NCBI GenBank assembly: GCA_018901715.1
Contig: JAHIEL010000071.1
Span: 1-6,050 of the forward strand
Source of the DNA: Patescibacteria group bacterium
GTDB lineage: Bacteria > Patescibacteriota > Minisyncoccia > Minisyncoccales > PEYH01
Length of the DNA stretch: 6,050 bases
Direction: 5' to 3'
Part shown: one piece after another, positions 3,614 through 6,050 of the stretch
Position numbering within the stretch: the first letter of the stretch is position 1
How the letters are laid out: the number at the start of each line of letters is the position of its first letter
The notes under the pieces: generated by a model
Database searches by the model: none
Told to the model about the DNA's origin: nothing
The model's input: the letters and a program-made list of their open reading frames with translations, nothing else
Made by a program: the position numbers and the translations under genes

Positions 3614-4556
3614 GAAAATAGCTGTTATCGGAGCAAGTATTATTGGGCTTTATGCTGCTTTGAAGCTTCAGAAAAAAGGATTTGATGTGAGTGTGTTTGA
3701 AAAAAATGATAGAGTTGGGGGGAAATTATGTAGCGCTTTAATTTCAAAAAGAATTGAACAAGGTCTGACTATTCCACAAGGATTGCATGAAAGAGAAGTA
3801 AATAACATTTTAGTTCATTTTCCTAAGCAAGACATAAGAGTTTCTGTTAATCCGAGTTTTTTACAATTTGAAAGAAGAAAATTAGATGAATATATTTTTA
3901 ATTTAGCAAAAGAGCAAGGAGTAAAATTCTTTTTTAATACAGAAATTAAAGAAATTCCTCAAGGATTTTTTAAGGTTATAGCTTGTGACGGCAGTTTATC
4001 AGAATTAAGGAAATTGACTTCAAAAGATAGCCCAAGTTTTCGTTTAGGCATTCAGTATTTTGTAGAGAGGAGGGGCCAAGAAGAACAGATTGAAATTTGG
4101 CCTAAAGTATTTTCAAATAATGAATATGGTTTTTTATGGAAAATTCCTGGAAAAGAATTTATTGAATATGGTGGCATTGGGCAAGCAGGCAATGTTTTAG
4201 AAGAGCTTATAAATCTTTTAGATAGGAATAATATAGTTTTTGACAGAAGCAAAATAAAGTCAGCATTAATTCCTCAAGGACTTTGTTTTTCCAAAGATAA
4301 TAATGTATTTTTGTTAGGTGATTCTGCTGGAATGACAAAGCCAACTACTGGTGGAGGAGTAATCTGGGGAATGACAGCAACAAACATTTTGATTAATAAT
4401 TTTTCCGATTTCAAAAGAGCAGAAAAAAAGATTAAAAGATTTTTTAAGCCAAAAATATTAAAAGGAAAATTAGAAGTAAAAGCAGGTTATTTTATAGGAG
4501 AAAAGTTGTCATTATTATTGCCTAAGAATTTCTCAATAGATGCGGACTTGTTTTAA
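3597..4556 (+). CDS. Geranylgeranyl-reductase-like FAD-dependent oxidoreductase
   Basis: This 319-residue flavoprotein probably reduces double bonds of a polyisoprenoid or related lipid. The N terminus has a Rossmann FAD motif IAVIGASIIGLYAALKLQ (8-25, the GxGxxG slightly altered to GASIIG), then an acidic strand end VFEKNDRVGGK (33-43). Next comes CSAL at 45-48, near where reductases of this family have a conserved Cys. YGFLWKIPG (177-185) followed by YGGIG (191-195) matches the family's substrate-loop pattern. VFLLGDSAGMTKPTTGGGVIWGM (237-259) is the second FAD-binding motif typical of GGR/BchP-type proteins. It is shorter than usual (about 380-400). It overlaps the 3' end of tyrS by 17 nt in another frame, so it is translated from the tyrS message. 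The substrate is unknown; a general FAD monooxygenase is the alternative. Confidence 0.75.
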   Translation: MAEKNKKIAVIGASIIGLYAALKLQKKGFDVSVFEKNDRVGGKLCSALISKRIEQGLTIPQGLHEREVNNILVHFPKQDIRVSVNPSFLQFERRKLDEYIFNLAKEQGVKFFFNTEIKEIPQGFFKVIACDGSLSELRKLTSKDSPSFRLGIQYFVERRGQEEQIEIWPKVFSNNEYGFLWKIPGKEFIEYGGIGQAGNVLEELINLLDRNNIVFDRSKIKSALIPQGLCFSKDNNVFLLGDSAGMTKPTTGGGVIWGMTATNILINNFSDFKRAEKKIKRFFKPKILKGKLEVKAGYFIGEKLSLLLPKNFSIDADLF

Positions 4557-4589
4557 TATTAATAATTAATTAATAAGTAATAAAGAATT

Positions 4590-5033
4590 ATGAACAAAGC
4601 TTATAACGAAGAGTTTTCTATTAATAGAGCCCTTTTTAATATTTCGATATTCGTGACTATCTTAGCCATAGGCATGATGCTCACTGAATTTTTTACCAGA
4701 GGCGCTTTTCCTGCCACAAAGATAGGGGTCTTTTATATCGGGGTCTTGTTGATTTATTCTTTCCACAAAGAGGCATTGCGATGGATAAGCAAAGCAGCTG
4801 ATAAGCAAATCATTCGCAGAGGTGAATATTTTGTTTATTTTTGGATAATAGCGACTGCCATTCTTTATCTTATCAATTTTTTGAGCAAAGATTATTTTAT
4901 AATAGGCGATAAAGGGCAAGGGCTTACTTCTTTGTCGGAAATTACCTTTACTACACTTGAAGTTTGCGCTGTGTTTATTTTTGCTAGAATTTTCAAAATA
5001 GTTTTCAATTTACTTTACGAAAAAAGGAAATAA
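4590..5033 (+). CDS. Unknown four-helix membrane protein
   Basis: This is a 147-residue integral membrane protein without a family I recognise. Four hydrophobic segments can be seen: about 15-35 (ISIFVTILAIGMMLTEF), 44-59, 79-99 (YFVYFWIIATAILYLINF) and 117-142. The loops are short and charged (HKEALRWISKAADKQIIRRGE between helices 2 and 3), and the tail LLYEKRK is basic. There is no signal peptidase site and there are no obvious catalytic residues. The gene starts 34 nt after the reductase and ends 10 nt before tRNA-Ser, all on one strand, so cotranscription with both sides is plausible. The spacer at 4557-4589 is almost pure A/T with no terminator. Neighbours suggest an envelope role, but nothing in the sequence proves it. 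Confidence 0.75.
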   Translation: MNKAYNEEFSINRALFNISIFVTILAIGMMLTEFFTRGAFPATKIGVFYIGVLLIYSFHKEALRWISKAADKQIIRRGEYFVYFWIIATAILYLINFLSKDYFIIGDKGQGLTSLSEITFTTLEVCAVFIFARIFKIVFNLLYEKRK

Positions 5034-5043
5034 GGGAAGATAC

Positions 5044-5134
5044 GGAGAGGTACCGAAGTTTGGTTATAACGGCACGGTTTCGAAAACCGATGGCTCTTAA
5101 TCAGGGCGCGTGGGTTCAAATCCCACCCTCTCCG
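5044..5134 (+). tRNA. tRNA-Ser(CGA)
   Basis: This is a type II tRNA of 91 nt. The acceptor GGAGAGG (5044-5050) pairs with CCTCTCC (5127-5133) and G5134 is the discriminator, as expected for serine. The anticodon loop TTCGAAA carries CGA at 5081-5083, reading TCG codons. A long variable arm (about 5091-5109) precedes the T arm GTGGG, loop TTCAAAT, CCCAC (5110-5126). CCA is not encoded. It sits 10 nt after one coding region and 5 nt before the next, with no terminator and no clear promoter. It is therefore probably excised from a longer mRNA-tRNA transcript. Confidence 0.95.
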
Positions 5135-5139
5135 CTTTT

Positions 5140-6050
5140 ATGGATACACAAGATACAAAAATTTATTATTCTGTTGTAGTCCCTGTTTTCAACGAACAAG
5201 AAGTTATTGAAGAGTTTTATAAACGCCTGGCTTCTGTTATGGCAAAGCTGGGAGAATATGAAATTATATTTGTGAACGATGGCAGCAAAGATAGATCTCT
5301 TCAGATTATAAAGCAGTTGCAAAATGAGAACAGCAGAATTAAGATTTTGGATTTTTCCAGGAATTTTGGGCACCAGGTAGCTATCACTGCAGGAATGGAT
5401 TACTCAAAAGGCAGAGCAGTTATTATCATTGATGCTGACTTGCAAGACCCTCCGGAAGTTATTCCGGATTTTATTGATAAATGGAAACAGGGTTATGAAA
5501 TAATTTACGGTGTCAGAAAGGAAAGGCAAGGAGAGTCCATATTTAAAAAATTAAGCGCTAAAATCTTTTATAGAATCTTAAAAACAATGACAAGCGTTGA
5601 TATTCCCGTTGATGCTGGCGATTTCAGGTTGATGGACAGAAAAGTGGTGGATGTTTTCAAAAATGAGATAAGAGAGAGGAATCGTTATATTAGGGGGCTT
5701 ACAAGTTGGGTAGGATTTAGGCAAATAGGGGTTTTATATGATCGCGAAAAAAGATTTGCAGGAAAAACTAAATATCCTCTTAGGAAAATGATAAAGTTAG
5801 CACTTGATGGCATTATTTCTTTTTCAACTGTGCCGTTGAAGCTTGTTAGTTATTTTGGCTTTCTAACAGCAGGAGGAAGCTTTTTGTATGCAATTTATGC
5901 TTTAGTTATGAGAATATTTACTAACAAAACAATGCCTGGCTGGACTTCGTTAGTATTAGCGATAGTTTTCTTGGGTGGCATCCAGCTGTTATCTTTGGGT
6001 GTTATTGGGGAGTATATAAGCCGCATTAACGATGAGTCTAAAAAGCGTCC
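5140..6050 (+). CDS. Family 2 glycosyltransferase, polyprenyl-phosphate type (partial, 3' end missing)
   Basis: 303 residues are visible before the window ends. This inner-membrane enzyme probably moves a sugar from a nucleotide sugar to polyprenyl phosphate, as GtrB, ArnC and Dpm1 do. The GT-A domain starts with YSVVVPVFNEQ (10-20), then IIFVNDGSKDRS (42-53) and the metal-binding IIIDADLQDPPE (95-106, with DAD at 98-100). The acceptor-side motif is DAGDFRLMDR (158-167). A basic linker (FAGKTKYPLRKM) leads to two membrane helices at about 231-260 and 268-292. The last visible part, GVIGEYISRINDESKKRP, is the usual ending of the family, so only some 10-20 residues should be missing. The ATG lies 5 nt after tRNA-Ser with no ribosome-binding site. 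Donor sugar and pathway cannot be told from sequence alone. Confidence 0.9.
   Translation, partial: MDTQDTKIYYSVVVPVFNEQEVIEEFYKRLASVMAKLGEYEIIFVNDGSKDRSLQIIKQLQNENSRIKILDFSRNFGHQVAITAGMDYSKGRAVIIIDADLQDPPEVIPDFIDKWKQGYEIIYGVRKERQGESIFKKLSAKIFYRILKTMTSVDIPVDAGDFRLMDRKVVDVFKNEIRERNRYIRGLTSWVGFRQIGVLYDREKRFAGKTKYPLRKMIKLALDGIISFSTVPLKLVSYFGFLTAGGSFLYAIYALVMRIFTNKTMPGWTSLVLAIVFLGGIQLLSLGVIGEYISRINDESKKR

Noticed and set aside
4052..4252. 66-residue minus-strand ORF
   Set aside because: It lies wholly inside the reductase gene on the other strand, shows no family motif and has no regulatory signals.
4662..4919. 85-residue minus-strand ORF
   Set aside because: Shadow of the membrane-protein gene, with no recognisable domain.
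5116..5373. 85-residue minus-strand ORF
   Set aside because: It covers the tRNA-Ser 3' end and the start of the glycosyltransferase in antisense. The + strand reading has clear GT2 motifs.

Overview
The window is AT-rich. It is packed with short genes and tRNA genes, uses TAA as the stop for every intact or partial gene whose end is visible, shows no Shine-Dalgarno sequence before any start I checked, and encodes no 3' CCA on its tRNAs. A hybrid toxin-antitoxin pair, a small LAGLIDADG-like protein and a compact tyrosyl-tRNA synthetase add to the picture. Together these suggest a small-genome uncultivated bacterium of the Candidate Phyla Radiation (Patescibacteria, perhaps Parcubacteria-like). 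This placement is inference from style and remembered family resemblance, not from a marker phylogeny.

Layout, all on the + strand. 1-129: the last 42 codons of an unidentified gene. 166-383: a good sigma70-type promoter, tRNA-Arg(TCT), tRNA-His(GTG) and a hairpin terminator. 395-994: a promoter with a putative operator, an AbrB/MazE-like antitoxin gene, a RelE/ParE-like toxin gene and a second terminator whose arms repeat those of the first. 1002-1893: a promoter-like sequence, a 20-nt 5' remnant of a tRNA-Arg gene, an HTH plus LAGLIDADG-like protein gene with its own promoter and palindrome, then an intact tRNA-Arg(CCT) whose first 20 nt repeat the remnant. 1951-2115: nested hairpins and tRNA-Ala(GGC). 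2125-2390: a promoter, two tandem 23-nt palindromic repeats, a frameshifted stub of an AAA-type ATPase gene, a GC-rich palindrome and a possible tRNA 3'-end remnant. 2402-4556: tyrS overlapping a geranylgeranyl-reductase-like FAD enzyme gene. 4590-5033: an unknown four-helix membrane protein. 5044-5134: tRNA-Ser(CGA). 5140-6050: a membrane-anchored family 2 glycosyltransferase running off the window.

The first 2.4 kb is a tRNA-rich accessory zone with signs of repeated insertion and decay next to tRNA genes. The most interesting part is the endonuclease-like gene lying between a broken and an intact copy of the same tRNA 5' end. The second half is more ordinary: translation (tyrS, tRNA-Ser) and envelope or lipid functions (reductase, membrane protein, glycosyltransferase). 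It has two notable arrangements: a tRNA lying 5 nt before a start codon, and promoter -10 boxes placed so that transcripts would be leaderless.
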